Below, piece by piece: positions 17,439 through 25,285 of a stretch of DNA of 36,826 bases. A program made the position numbers and the translations under genes. The number at the start of each line of letters is the position of its first letter. Position 1 is the first letter of the stretch. Source of the DNA: Betaproteobacteria bacterium (lineage in GTDB: Bacteria > Pseudomonadota > Gammaproteobacteria > Burkholderiales > Burkholderiaceae_E); the NCBI GenBank assembly GCA_016868375.1, contig VGHA01000028.1:1-36826 (forward strand), given 5' to 3'. The notes under the pieces were generated by a model. That model saw only the letters and a program-made list of their open reading frames with translations. It did not search any database and was not told where the DNA came from.

Positions 17439-18218
17439 ATGCCACTTCCTGACGAGCCCGACATCACCCTGTCCGAGCAGGACGGCGTTCGCTACCTGCA
17501 TTTCGGGACAGAGTGGGTACAGGGTGCCATGCGACTCGATGAACCCGATGTCATCGAAATCGAATACGTGCGTCAGATGATGGCCTGGCTTCTCTTTCTT
17601 CGAAGCGCGCAAACGGTGCTGCAGCTGGGGTTGGGGGCGGGTGCGCTGACCCGTTTCTGCCATCGCCAGCTGCCCGATGCAAAGGTCACGGTGGTGGATG
17701 CCAGCGCTCGCGTCATTGAGGCCTGTCGGCGATGGTTTCGCCTGCCGGTTAACGATAGCCGTCTGCAGGTGCTGCATGCCGAGGCGGGTGCCTATCTGAA
17801 GCGCCTGGAGCCGCAGAGCATTGGCGTCATCCAGTGCGACCTCTACGATGCCGAAGCTCGCGGCCCGATACTTGATTCCTTGAGCTTTTATCAGGATTGC
17901 TATCGCGCGCTGCGCGATCCGGGCGTGCTGGTGGTCAATCTGTTTGGCTCATCGCGTCCTGCGTTTGAGCGTAGTGCCGCAAGAATCGATCAGGCCTTTG
18001 AAGGCCGCGTGCTGGAGTTACCGCAGACCATCGCCGGCAACATTGTGCTGCTGGCGTTTCGGGGCCCTTCCTTTGCAGCGCGTTGGTCGTTGCTTGAGGA
18101 ACGGGCAAGCGTGCTTCAGCAAACCCTGGGACTGGACGCGCCCGATTGGATTCGCGGATTGCGGCGCCGCGCGGCGCCGGGATCGGCCATGCTGAGGGTG
18201 GGAATCGGGGCGCGCTAG
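17439..18218 (+). CDS. Spermidine synthase-like SAM-binding protein
   Basis: This 259-residue protein has the Rossmann core of the spermidine synthase / class I methyltransferase group: VLQLGLGAGALTRF as motif I (residues about 60-73), VTVVDASARVIEACRRWF as the acidic motif II, and IQCDLYDAEARGP in place of the polyamine-synthase D-region. The N-terminal beta-hairpin domain and substrate-gate residues of true SpeE are not obvious, so aminopropyl transfer is unproven. Relatives in betaproteobacteria are annotated as spermidine synthase-like or as methyltransferases with no proven role. The gene is 10 bases downstream of htpG on the same strand, so it may be heat-induced by read-through. The following gene is convergent, 30 bases away, and no clear terminator hairpin was seen between them. 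Confidence 0.75.
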   Translation: MPLPDEPDITLSEQDGVRYLHFGTEWVQGAMRLDEPDVIEIEYVRQMMAWLLFLRSAQTVLQLGLGAGALTRFCHRQLPDAKVTVVDASARVIEACRRWFRLPVNDSRLQVLHAEAGAYLKRLEPQSIGVIQCDLYDAEARGPILDSLSFYQDCYRALRDPGVLVVNLFGSSRPAFERSAARIDQAFEGRVLELPQTIAGNIVLLAFRGPSFAARWSLLEERASVLQQTLGLDAPDWIRGLRRRAAPGSAMLRVGIGAR

Positions 18219-18248
18219 CCAGGCAAACCCGGCCATGCACTCGCTCTG

Positions 18249-19424
18249 CTATTTGGACAGCTCGCGCATTGCGCGTTCGAGCCCCTGCAGCGTCACCGAG
18301 TACATACGGTTGTGCATGATCTGACGAATGACGCCGATCGACTGCCGGTACTCCCAAACGCCCTCGGGTTCAGGATTCAGCCAGGCGAACTTTGGAAAAC
18401 GCTCAACCAGTCTGCGCAGCCACACCGCGCCGGGTTCCTCGTTGTTGTACTCGACTGAGCCGCCCGGCTGCAGGATTTCGTAGGGGCTCATCGTGGCGTC
18501 GCCGACGATGATCAGACGGTAGTCCTGGTTGTACTTTCTGAGAATGTCCCACGTGGGAAATCGCTCGGCATGTCGGCGCCGATTGTTCTTCCAGACGAAG
18601 TCATAGACGCAGTTGTGAAAGTAATAGAACTCGAGATGCTTGAATTCGGCTCTGGCTGCCGAAAATAATTCTTCGGTCTGGCGAATGTGGTCGTCCATGG
18701 TGCCGCCCACGTCGAGCAACATGAGCACCTTGATGGTGTTGTGCCGCTCGGGCACCATCCGAATATCGAGATAGCCGGCGTTGCGAGCAGTCGATGCAAT
18801 GGTGTCATCGAGGTCAAGCTCTTCTTCTGCCCCTTCCCGCGCAAACTTACGCAAACGCCGAAGCGCAACCTTGATGTTTCGCGTGCCAAGCTCAACTTCG
18901 TCGTCGTAATCGCGATAAGCGCGCTGCTCCCAAACCTTCACCGCAGTGCGGTTGCCAGCCGAGGGCCCACCGATGCGAATGCCTTCCGGATTGAACCCAC
19001 CGTTTCCAAAAGGTGAGGTGCCGTTGGTGCCAATCCACTTGTTGCCGCCCTCGTGTCGCCCCTTCTGTTCTTCAAGCAGCTCTTTGATTCGCTCGAGCAG
19101 TTTGTCCAGCCCGCCCATCGCCTCGATAGCGGCCTTTTCCTCAGGGGTGAACTCGCGCTGCAGCTTACGCCGCAGCCAGTCGAGCGGCAGATTCAGGTCA
19201 ATGCTAGGGATAGCCTGAACGCCCTTGAAGTAGGCGCCAAAAGCCTTGTCGAATTTGTCGAAGTTGCGCTCATCCTTGACCAGTGTTGCCCGCGACAGCA
19301 CGTAAAAATCATCGATCGACTGGCCGATGACGCCCTTGGCCAGGGCCTCGACCAGCATCAGATATTCTTTGATCGAAACGGGCAGCTTCGAGTTCTTCAG
19401 GTGCAGGAAGAAGTCGATCAGCAT
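18249..19424 (-). CDS. CoxE-like von Willebrand factor A domain protein
   Basis: This 391-residue protein carries a C-terminal VWA domain of the CoxE family. The metal site that is usually DxSxS reads DVGGT at 238-242, followed by MDDH, and a second conserved block is RLIIVGDATMSPYEI. The N-terminal 230 residues are helical and charged, with a Gly/Asn-rich loop at 125-160. VWA proteins of this type work with MoxR AAA+ ATPases, and the moxR-like gene lies 36 bases upstream on the same strand. Such pairs act as cofactor-insertion or complex-remodelling chaperones, for example for CO dehydrogenase; the client here is unknown. The gene is convergent with the spermidine-synthase-like gene. Confidence 0.87.
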   Translation of the reverse strand: MLIDFFLHLKNSKLPVSIKEYLMLVEALAKGVIGQSIDDFYVLSRATLVKDERNFDKFDKAFGAYFKGVQAIPSIDLNLPLDWLRRKLQREFTPEEKAAIEAMGGLDKLLERIKELLEEQKGRHEGGNKWIGTNGTSPFGNGGFNPEGIRIGGPSAGNRTAVKVWEQRAYRDYDDEVELGTRNIKVALRRLRKFAREGAEEELDLDDTIASTARNAGYLDIRMVPERHNTIKVLMLLDVGGTMDDHIRQTEELFSAARAEFKHLEFYYFHNCVYDFVWKNNRRRHAERFPTWDILRKYNQDYRLIIVGDATMSPYEILQPGGSVEYNNEEPGAVWLRRLVERFPKFAWLNPEPEGVWEYRQSIGVIRQIMHNRMYSVTLQGLERAMRELSK

Positions 19425-19460
19425 GGTGGACGCCTCCGATAAGCGGGCAAGGCAGGTGGC

Positions 19461-20303
19461 TCAGCGGTTGTGTCGAGCCATGAAGATCAGGCGTTCAAAC
19501 AGATGCACGTCCTGCTCGTTTTTGAGGAGCGCGCCATGCAGCGGCGGAATGATCGCCTTGTTGTCGGGCGAGCGAAGTGCTTCCGGTGGAATATCTTCGG
19601 CAAGAAGCAGCTTCAGCCAGTCGAGCAGTTCTGACGTGGAGGGCTTTTTCTTCAGGCCAGGCAGGTCGCGAATCTGGAAGAAGGCCTCCAGTGCCTGAGA
19701 CAGCAACTGCTTCTTGATGTCGGGATAGTGAACGTCGACGATTCGCTGCATGGTGTCGCGATCGGGGAACTTGATGTAGTGGAAAAAGCAGCGCCGCAGA
19801 AAAGCGTCAGGCAGCTCTTTTTCATTGTTCGACGTAATCACGACCACCGGTCGATGGCGGGCGCGGATCAGCTGCCGTGTTTCGTAGACGTAGAACTCCA
19901 TGCGATCAATTTCACGGAGCAGGTCGTTGGGAAACTCGATGTCGGCCTTGTCGATTTCATCAATCAGCAGCACCACGGGCTGGTCTGCCTCAAACGCCTG
20001 CCACAGCACGCCGCGGACAATGTAGTTGTGGATGTCCTTGACGCGCTCGTCGCCAAGTTGAGAGTCGCGCAGTCGGGACACTGCATCGTACTCGTACAGG
20101 CCCTGCTGAGCTTTGGTGGTTGATTTGATGTGCCACTGAAGGAGCGGCATGTTCAGGCCCCGCGCAACCTCCTCGGCGAGCATGGTTTTACCGGTGCCGG
20201 GCTCGCCTTTAATCAGCAGGGGCCGCTGCAACGTGATCGCTGCGTTAACCGCGAGGTTCAGATCGTCGGTGGCGACATAGCTGTCGGTGCCTTGAAAGCG
20301 CAT
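19461..20303 (-). CDS. MoxR-family AAA+ ATPase
   Basis: This 280-residue ATPase has Walker A GEPGTGKT (33-40), Walker B LLIDEIDKAD (112-121) and a sensor-1 region VITSNNEKELPDAFLRRCFFHYIKFP. The AAA+ lid follows, with LLDWLKLLLAEDIPPEAL. Length and motif order are normal for MoxR proteins that assist folding, activation or metal loading of partner complexes. It is the first gene of a two-gene unit with the CoxE-like VWA protein and is transcribed divergently from two small cytochromes c. That neighbourhood could suggest a respiratory client, but this is inference. The ATG at 20303 begins MRFQGTDSYVAT, which fits the family N-terminus. Confidence 0.92.
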   Translation of the reverse strand: MRFQGTDSYVATDDLNLAVNAAITLQRPLLIKGEPGTGKTMLAEEVARGLNMPLLQWHIKSTTKAQQGLYEYDAVSRLRDSQLGDERVKDIHNYIVRGVLWQAFEADQPVVLLIDEIDKADIEFPNDLLREIDRMEFYVYETRQLIRARHRPVVVITSNNEKELPDAFLRRCFFHYIKFPDRDTMQRIVDVHYPDIKKQLLSQALEAFFQIRDLPGLKKKPSTSELLDWLKLLLAEDIPPEALRSPDNKAIIPPLHGALLKNEQDVHLFERLIFMARHNR

Positions 20304-20368
20304 GGAGATTTCCGAAATAGGCCAAAGGCGGCAGTATAAAGCGCAGGGTGGGGCTGCGGCGTTGTAAC

Positions 20369-20397
20369 TTGGCTCGGCCTGCCCGCTCGGCTAGAAT
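20369..20397 (+). promoter_or_regulatory. Candidate sigma-70 promoter for the cytochrome c genes
   Basis: TTGGCT at 20369-20374 and TAGAAT at 20392-20397 are separated by exactly 17 bases. TAGAAT differs from TATAAT at one position. The site lies in the divergent gap between moxR and the first cytochrome gene, about 75 bases before its ATG. The -35 matches only in TTG, so the call is moderate. Confidence 0.55.
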
Positions 20398-20472
20398 GCG
20401 AGAGCTGAAGAAACCGGAGGTTCCGGCCGCCCGTGGGGGCATGTCGGACGGCTTCAAACAACGTCAGGGATC

Positions 20473-20799
20473 ATGATCAAAAAAGCACTGATTTCGGCTG
20501 CGCTTGTCGCGCTGCCGCTCGCCAGCCAGGCCCAGGGTGCCGCGCCGAAAGGTGATGCCGCCGCCGGCGCCAAAAAAGTGTCAATGTGCATCGGCTGCCA
20601 TGCGATACCCGGCTACAAAGCGTCGTTCCCCAATGTGTACAGCGTGCCCATGATTTCTGGGCAAACGGCAGGGTATCTTGCCGCCGCGCTGGAGCAGTAC
20701 AGAAAGGGCGACCGTAGTCACCCCACCATGCGTGCCATTGCAGCAAGTCTGTCCGACCAGGACATCGTCGACCTTGCCGCGTACTACGCGGCTCGGTAG
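20473..20799 (+). CDS. Small periplasmic cytochrome c (class I)
   Basis: This 108-residue protein has a Sec signal peptide (basic start MIKK, hydrophobic core, likely cleavage after SQA near residue 20). One haem-binding motif CIGCH is present at residues 39-43, and a candidate axial Met lies in HPTMRAI near the C-terminal third. The mature domain of about 88 residues matches cytochrome c553/c4-type monohaem electron carriers of the periplasm. A second monohaem cytochrome gene follows 72 bases later, so the pair may act together or be a split relative of dihaem cytochrome c4. The electron donor and acceptor are unknown; no oxidase lies in the window. Confidence 0.88.
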   Translation: MIKKALISAALVALPLASQAQGAAPKGDAAAGAKKVSMCIGCHAIPGYKASFPNVYSVPMISGQTAGYLAAALEQYRKGDRSHPTMRAIAASLSDQDIVDLAAYYAAR

Positions 20800-20871
20800 C
20801 GGGCGCCGGCGGTAACGGACCTTACCCGCTTTCGGGACAGACTTGTGGGCGATCAAATCAGGAGAAAGAAC

Positions 20872-21210
20872 ATGCGAGTAATGCCAGGGCAGTGGCTGGC
20901 GATTGCGATGCTGGCGGCGCTGGGGGCATCCCCGGTTCTGGCGGGCGATGTGGCCAAAGGGCGTGAGAAGGCGGACCAGGTGTGCGCGGCATGCCACGGC
21001 AAGGATGGCAACACGCCAATCGATCCGTCATACCCCAAGCTGGCTGGGCAGCACGGTGACTACCTTGTGCGCGCTCTGCTTGATTACAAGAGCGAGCAGC
21101 GTAAAAACGCGATCATGGTGGCGCAGGCCAAGGGGCTATCGCGTGCTGACATCGATAATCTGTCGGCGTTCTACGCCAGCCTCCCCGGAACGCTCTCGCA
21201 CAAGCGCTGA
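20872..21210 (+). CDS. Small periplasmic cytochrome c (class I), second of a pair
   Basis: This 112-residue protein has a signal peptide that ends around SPVLA-GDVAKG and one haem motif CAACHGKDG followed by the PKLAGQHGDYLVRAL stretch typical of cytochrome c4/c553 domains. The axial Met is probably the one in NAIMVAQAKGLS. I chose ATG 20872 because AGGAGA lies 6 bases ahead; an in-frame ATG at 20845 would place charged residues before the signal peptide. Its last 75 bases overlap the 3' end of the convergent HTH regulator gene. Like its neighbour, it is probably a soluble electron carrier. Confidence 0.87.
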   Translation: MRVMPGQWLAIAMLAALGASPVLAGDVAKGREKADQVCAACHGKDGNTPIDPSYPKLAGQHGDYLVRALLDYKSEQRKNAIMVAQAKGLSRADIDNLSAFYASLPGTLSHKR

Positions 21211-22047
21211 GCCATGCTGCCGGCGCCGTGCGCGGTTTGCGCGCGGTTTAGCGTATTCAGCGCCTGAAGCGTCGTCACCGGTTCTTTTGAGCCATGCGGC
21301 CAGTGCCTGGTTGTCGAGTCGTCGCAGCCGCAGCATGAAGTCTGGTTCCCAGCTGCGAACGGCCACCAGCAGGCTCATCGGGTGTCGACGCACCAGGGGC
21401 AGGACAGCGTCGGACGCATGAGAGTCCGAGTACTCGCGGGCCAGTTCCTCGACGCGCCGCATCAGTGTCAGCCTTCGTTCGTTGCTCAGACGCACGTTGA
21501 TCACCCCAATCGATTCGCCAGGACCATCGAACGCATGGTTTAGGAAATCGTCGGCATGCGCTCGGAAGTGGCGGACGATGGGCCCGTTTCGCAGCCACCG
21601 GAAGGTGCGCGACAGCCGGAGTCGATAAAAGTTGTTGGGATGCAGCGTCAGAAAGCCCATCCGATCGAGCGTAAGCAGCGCTCTGACCGCCGCCGCAGGA
21701 TTGATTCGATAGATCGTGGTGATCTGCTCAATCTCGAGCTGATGCAGTGCGCACACTGCGACCGTAAACAGAGTCGGGTCGGCGACAATGGCTGCTTCCT
21801 GCTCTGCGGTGAGCGCCTGCAGCTCGGCTCGCGCGATGCACGCGTCGCGAACGACCTCGCCAAGATCATCATCGAGAACCTCGAGGATCCGATCGAGTCG
21901 TCGCAGGTCAAAGTTTCGCTGGGCGAACATTCGTTTGACCGAGGCCTCCGAGCAGGGAATCAGTCTGGCGAGCATTGCATAGCTGATTCCGCGCGCGCGC
22001 AGCCGTCGCTTGAGGGATTCGACCAAAGCGTCGCTGGGTTTTGTCAT
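21136..22047 (-). CDS. XRE-like helix-turn-helix regulator
   Basis: This 303-residue protein begins with a lambda-repressor-like helix-turn-helix: LVESLKRRLRARGISYAMLARLIPCSEASVKRMF at residues 9-42, followed by FDLRRLDRILEVL. The remaining roughly 220 residues are a helical domain with no motif I recognise; they include AVRALLTLDRMGFLTLHPNNFYRLR, which looks like a second winged-helix-type segment. The ligand and targets are unknown. An inverted repeat TCGAACC-N7-GGTTCGA lies 33 bases upstream of the start and may be its autoregulatory operator. The C-terminal 25 codons overlap the convergent cytochrome c gene, and the tail sequence there may be dispensable. Confidence 0.8.
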   Translation of the reverse strand: MTKPSDALVESLKRRLRARGISYAMLARLIPCSEASVKRMFAQRNFDLRRLDRILEVLDDDLGEVVRDACIARAELQALTAEQEAAIVADPTLFTVAVCALHQLEIEQITTIYRINPAAAVRALLTLDRMGFLTLHPNNFYRLRLSRTFRWLRNGPIVRHFRAHADDFLNHAFDGPGESIGVINVRLSNERRLTLMRRVEELAREYSDSHASDAVLPLVRRHPMSLLVAVRSWEPDFMLRLRRLDNQALAAWLKRTGDDASGAEYAKPRANRARRRQHGSALVRERSGEAGVERRQIIDVSTR

Positions 22048-22079
22048 TGGAAGCTCCCTGTGTGGTGGGCCGGCATGAT

Positions 22080-22100
22080 TCGAACCAGGAGTGGGTTCGA
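22080..22100. promoter_or_regulatory. Inverted repeat upstream of the HTH regulator (candidate operator)
   Basis: TCGAACC (22080-22086), 7 bases, GGTTCGA (22094-22100): perfect 7-base arms with 14-base centre-to-centre spacing, lying 33-53 bases upstream of the regulator start in a 141-base gap. This is a typical size and position for a dimeric repressor site. On the minus strand part of it also mimics a tRNA T-arm, discussed in the findings. Confidence 0.4.
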
Positions 22101-22188
22101 GCGGCCATCAAAGAGCTTACGGTGTCTGGCGTGTCGCGGTTCTTACCTTTGACCTAGAGCCGCTGGCAGGCCCGACCCGGGAATGCTC

Positions 22189-23481
22189 TTAACAGAGCGA
22201 GCGCATGGGTATGCAGTTGACCCAGCCACCTTTTGGCACGCTTTCGCTCTGGTGCTCGAGCACCACCAGGCAGTCGGCGCGAGACATGGAGCTGAGCACT
22301 GCGGATCCCTGGTTCTCCATCAGCGTGACAAGCGGCATACCGTCGTGGTCAAGGCTGAGCATTGCGCGCTGATACTCAGTACGGCCCGCGCGCTTTCGGA
22401 TGGGCGCTGCAGCCCGTGCCCGCAGCACGGTCGGCGGCGAGGGCTGACCCCCGGCCAGGGTAGTCAAGGCATCGCGAACCAGGAATAAAAACGTGACCAT
22501 GACAGCGACCGGATTACCCGGCAATCCAAAATACAGGGCATTGCCAATTCGTCCAAAAGCAAGGGGTCGACCGGGTCGCATTGCGATTTTCCAGAAGTCC
22601 ACCTGTCCGAGCCGCTGCATCACAGCGCGTGTGTGGTCGGCCTCGCCCACCGATACGCCTGCCGACGAAATGATTGCATCGGCACTGCGGCTTGCCGCAA
22701 CAATTGTCTGCTCGAGTGAATCTGAGTTGTCGCGAACGATCCCCATGTCGATCAGTTCAACCCCCATGGCTTCCAGCAGCGCCCTTAGCGTGCTTCGGTT
22801 GCTGTCGTAGATCATGCCCTGGGGCAGTGGCTGTCCGGGCGGGCAGAGCTCATCGCCCGTAGACAGGATGGCGACTCTTAGTTTCCGAATGACGAACACC
22901 TCATCGATTCCGAGCGAGGCGATCAGGCCGCATTCGGCAGCACCCAGGCGTTGACCCGCGGCAAGCGCTGGCGATCCCGATCGAAGGTCTTCGCCCTTCA
23001 GCCTGAGATTCTGGCCGGCCTGTTGGCCGTGAGGAATTCGCACCCGCTGACCGTCGGTGATGACGAATTCCTGCGCAACCACAGTATCGTGGCCCGCTGG
23101 CATGACGGCACCGGTCATGACGCGCACAGCCTGACCCGCGGCGGGAACGCCCTCGAACGCTCGTCCCGCGAGGGCTTGTCCGACAATGTTCAGCCAGGTA
23201 TCGCCCTGCGGCGCGAGATCGGTGGCTGCCAGGGAGTAACCGTCCATCGCGGCGTTGTCGTGCGCCGGCACATCAAGGCCTGAGATCAGGTCGCGAGCGA
23301 GTATCCGCCCACGGGCCTGATCCAGGGGCACGCGCTCGGCATCATGAAGTGGCTTGACCAGCTCAGCGATTCGCGCTTTCGCGTCGTGAAGCGGGAGCGC
23401 GTCCGGATCAAACGGTGGCGGCTTGGGTGTTTGCGCAGCGACTGGTGGCGGTGATGGGATGGATTCCGGTTCGCGACTCAT
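22189..23481 (-). CDS. moeA: Molybdopterin molybdenumtransferase
   Basis: This 430-residue cytoplasmic enzyme inserts molybdate into adenylylated molybdopterin to give the molybdenum cofactor. Family motifs are DVPAHDNAAMDGYSL, VRVMTGAVMPAGHDTVV, ILSTGDEL, GMIYDSNR, SSAGVSVGEADHT and MRPGRPLAFG with FGLPGNPVAVMVTF. The first 30 residues are Pro-rich and unlike the core, a variable leader. The start overlaps the mobA stop as ATGA (4 bases), so translation is coupled in the order moaA-mobA-moeA. No molybdoenzyme is encoded in the window. Confidence 0.95.
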   Translation of the reverse strand: MSREPESIPSPPPVAAQTPKPPPFDPDALPLHDAKARIAELVKPLHDAERVPLDQARGRILARDLISGLDVPAHDNAAMDGYSLAATDLAPQGDTWLNIVGQALAGRAFEGVPAAGQAVRVMTGAVMPAGHDTVVAQEFVITDGQRVRIPHGQQAGQNLRLKGEDLRSGSPALAAGQRLGAAECGLIASLGIDEVFVIRKLRVAILSTGDELCPPGQPLPQGMIYDSNRSTLRALLEAMGVELIDMGIVRDNSDSLEQTIVAASRSADAIISSAGVSVGEADHTRAVMQRLGQVDFWKIAMRPGRPLAFGRIGNALYFGLPGNPVAVMVTFLFLVRDALTTLAGGQPSPPTVLRARAAAPIRKRAGRTEYQRAMLSLDHDGMPLVTLMENQGSAVLSSMSRADCLVVLEHQSESVPKGGWVNCIPMRSLC

Positions 23482-24101
23482 TGCGATCGCTCCAGATGGT
23501 TCAGTTCATCGGCGGTGTTGACGTTCACAAAAGCGGCCTCGTCCTCAAATTCAGCCTCGACCCACTGTCCTTGTGCAAGCCAGCTCTCAATTCGGCGGCC
23601 ACCCGTTCGAACGAACGATTCGAGTTCACCAGCCAGCGATCGATGGATGAGTGCAATCACAGGATGGCGCTGCCCGGCGCATATCACCGACACCCGATCG
23701 GCGCTCGACTGCATCTGGGCGTGCACGAGTCTGGCAACGAGATCATGCGGAAGACGCGGCGTATCACACGGAACGCTAAGCAGCCAGGGCGTGTTAATGC
23801 AAGCCAACGCCGCGTGGATACCGGCGAGCGGCCCCGGTCGGTCGGCGATCTGGTCTGCGACCACCGGCAGACCCAATGCTTTCAGGTCTGCCTGGTGGGG
23901 GTCTGCGTTGATGATGATCGAACTGACCTGTGCCTGGATGCGTTCGATGACGTGGGCAATCATCGGCCGGCCATGAACCTGCACCATGGCTTTGTTGATG
24001 CCTCGACCGTCTGAACTCATCCGGCGCCCCAATCCACCGGCAAGAACCACCGCCGTGATCTGCGCCTTGGACAGTATGTTTGCCGGCATGGCACCGACCA
24101 T
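23478..24101 (-). CDS. mobA: Molybdenum cofactor guanylyltransferase
   Basis: This roughly 207-residue enzyme adds GMP to the molybdenum cofactor to make the bis-MGD form. The N-terminal nucleotidyltransferase loop is VVLAGGLGRRM, followed by the Lys of GINKAMVQVHGRPMIAHV; later motifs are GPLAGIHAAL and LLSVPCDTPRLP with the metal-binding Asp. I chose ATG 24101, two bases after the moaA stop. Extending to an upstream ATG at 24194 would overlap moaA by about 90 bases with no family similarity. ATG 24089 is another option. The gene lies between moaA and moeA in one operon. Confidence 0.92.
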   Translation of the reverse strand: MVGAMPANILSKAQITAVVLAGGLGRRMSSDGRGINKAMVQVHGRPMIAHVIERIQAQVSSIIINADPHQADLKALGLPVVADQIADRPGPLAGIHAALACINTPWLLSVPCDTPRLPHDLVARLVHAQMQSSADRVSVICAGQRHPVIALIHRSLAGELESFVRTGGRRIESWLAQGQWVEAEFEDEAAFVNVNTADELNHLERSQ

Positions 24102-24103
24102 GG

Positions 24104-25207
24104 TCAGCCGCCGATGTACGACATCTCGATACGACGCAGGCCCGCCGTGGCATCCGACCGAATTTCCGAGTAACGGTCGCTGCGCTGGTTCCACAGGTTA
24201 GCAATGGCAGCGCTGATTTGATCGTCGGAGTAGTTGCCGCGAAGCAGCGTGCGCAAATCATGTCCCTCGGTTGCGAACAGGCAGGTGTACAGACGGCCTT
24301 CGGTGGATACGCGCGCACGGGTGCACTCGGCACAGAACGGGCGAGTGACCGATGAGATCACGCCAACTTCGCCTGCACCATCCTGATAGCGCCAACGCTC
24401 AGCGACCTCGCCGCCGTAGTTGGGGTCGATAGGCGCAAGCGGAAATACAGCGTTGATCCGTTGAATGACATCGCCCGATGGCAGCACTTCGTCCATCTTC
24501 CATCCATTGGATGCGCCGACATCCATGAATTCAATAAAACGAAGGATATGGCCGGTGCCTCGAAAATGCTTTGCCATGGGCAGAATCTGGCTGTCATTGA
24601 CGCCCCGCCGAACAACCATGTTCACCTTGACTGGCAGCAAACCTTCAGCCGCTGCCGCGTCGATTCCTTCGAGTACATCGGCCACCGGAAAATCGACGTC
24701 ATTCATTTGCCGGAAGATCGCATCGTCGATGGCATCGAGACTTACCGTGATGCGATGAAGCCCTGCCTTGCGCAGAGCCTTGGCCTTGCGCGCGAGAAGC
24801 GTTGCGTTGGTGGTTAAGGTCAGGTCGACGGGGACACCCTGAGGGGTGCGGAGCTCTGCGAGCATCCCGATCAGGGTTTCGATGCCTCGCCGCAGCAGCG
24901 GCTCGCCGCCAGTCAGGCGAATTTTTTCAACGCCATGCGCCACGAAGATTCTGGCGATACGTGTCAGCTCCTCAAAACTGAGCAATGAGGTCTGAGGGAG
25001 AAACGCGTAGTCGGTGCCAAACACCGACTTTGGCATGCAATAGGTGCAACGAAAGTTGCAGCGGTCGGTTACCGACAGTCGCAGATCGTGCAGCCGTCGT
25101 CCGCGCGTGTCCAGCAGCAACCCGGACGCGGGCGCCGCGTCCGCCGGTATGACGGGCGGACGCGTCGGGTAACGCGCTTCTGCAATCGGAATGATGCGTT
25201 CAGTCAT
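24104..25207 (-). CDS. moaA: GTP 3',8-cyclase (radical SAM, molybdenum cofactor step 1)
   Basis: This protein of about 367 residues begins molybdopterin synthesis from GTP. The N-terminal radical SAM cluster motif is CNFRCTYC (CxxxCxxC) after LRLSVTDR, and the C-terminal second cluster motif is [29 protein letters not shown] binds SAM and TLTTNATLL follows. The canonical C-terminal GG tail is preserved as YIGG, as expected for MoaA. Start options are ATG 25207 (MTERIIP, the homologous position in Burkholderiales), ATG 25228 with GGGGA 8 bases upstream, and ATG 25246. It heads the moaA-mobA-moeA operon and follows the end of rne by 78 bases. Confidence 0.95.
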   Translation of the reverse strand: MTERIIPIAEARYPTRPPVIPADAAPASGLLLDTRGRRLHDLRLSVTDRCNFRCTYCMPKSVFGTDYAFLPQTSLLSFEELTRIARIFVAHGVEKIRLTGGEPLLRRGIETLIGMLAELRTPQGVPVDLTLTTNATLLARKAKALRKAGLHRITVSLDAIDDAIFRQMNDVDFPVADVLEGIDAAAAEGLLPVKVNMVVRRGVNDSQILPMAKHFRGTGHILRFIEFMDVGASNGWKMDEVLPSGDVIQRINAVFPLAPIDPNYGGEVAERWRYQDGAGEVGVISSVTRPFCAECTRARVSTEGRLYTCLFATEGHDLRTLLRGNYSDDQISAAIANLWNQRSDRYSEIRSDATAGLRRIEMSYIGG

Positions 25208-25285
25208 TTGAGGGACGCCAAAACGCATGGATGGTATCCCCGGCATCTCCCAGGCGTAGCCATGCCCGCAGCCTGCTTGCAGGAA

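Noticed and set aside
20811..20825. Small hairpin GGTAA-N6-TTACC between the two cytochrome genes
   Set aside because: A 5-base stem with no following T run is too weak to call a terminator or attenuator.
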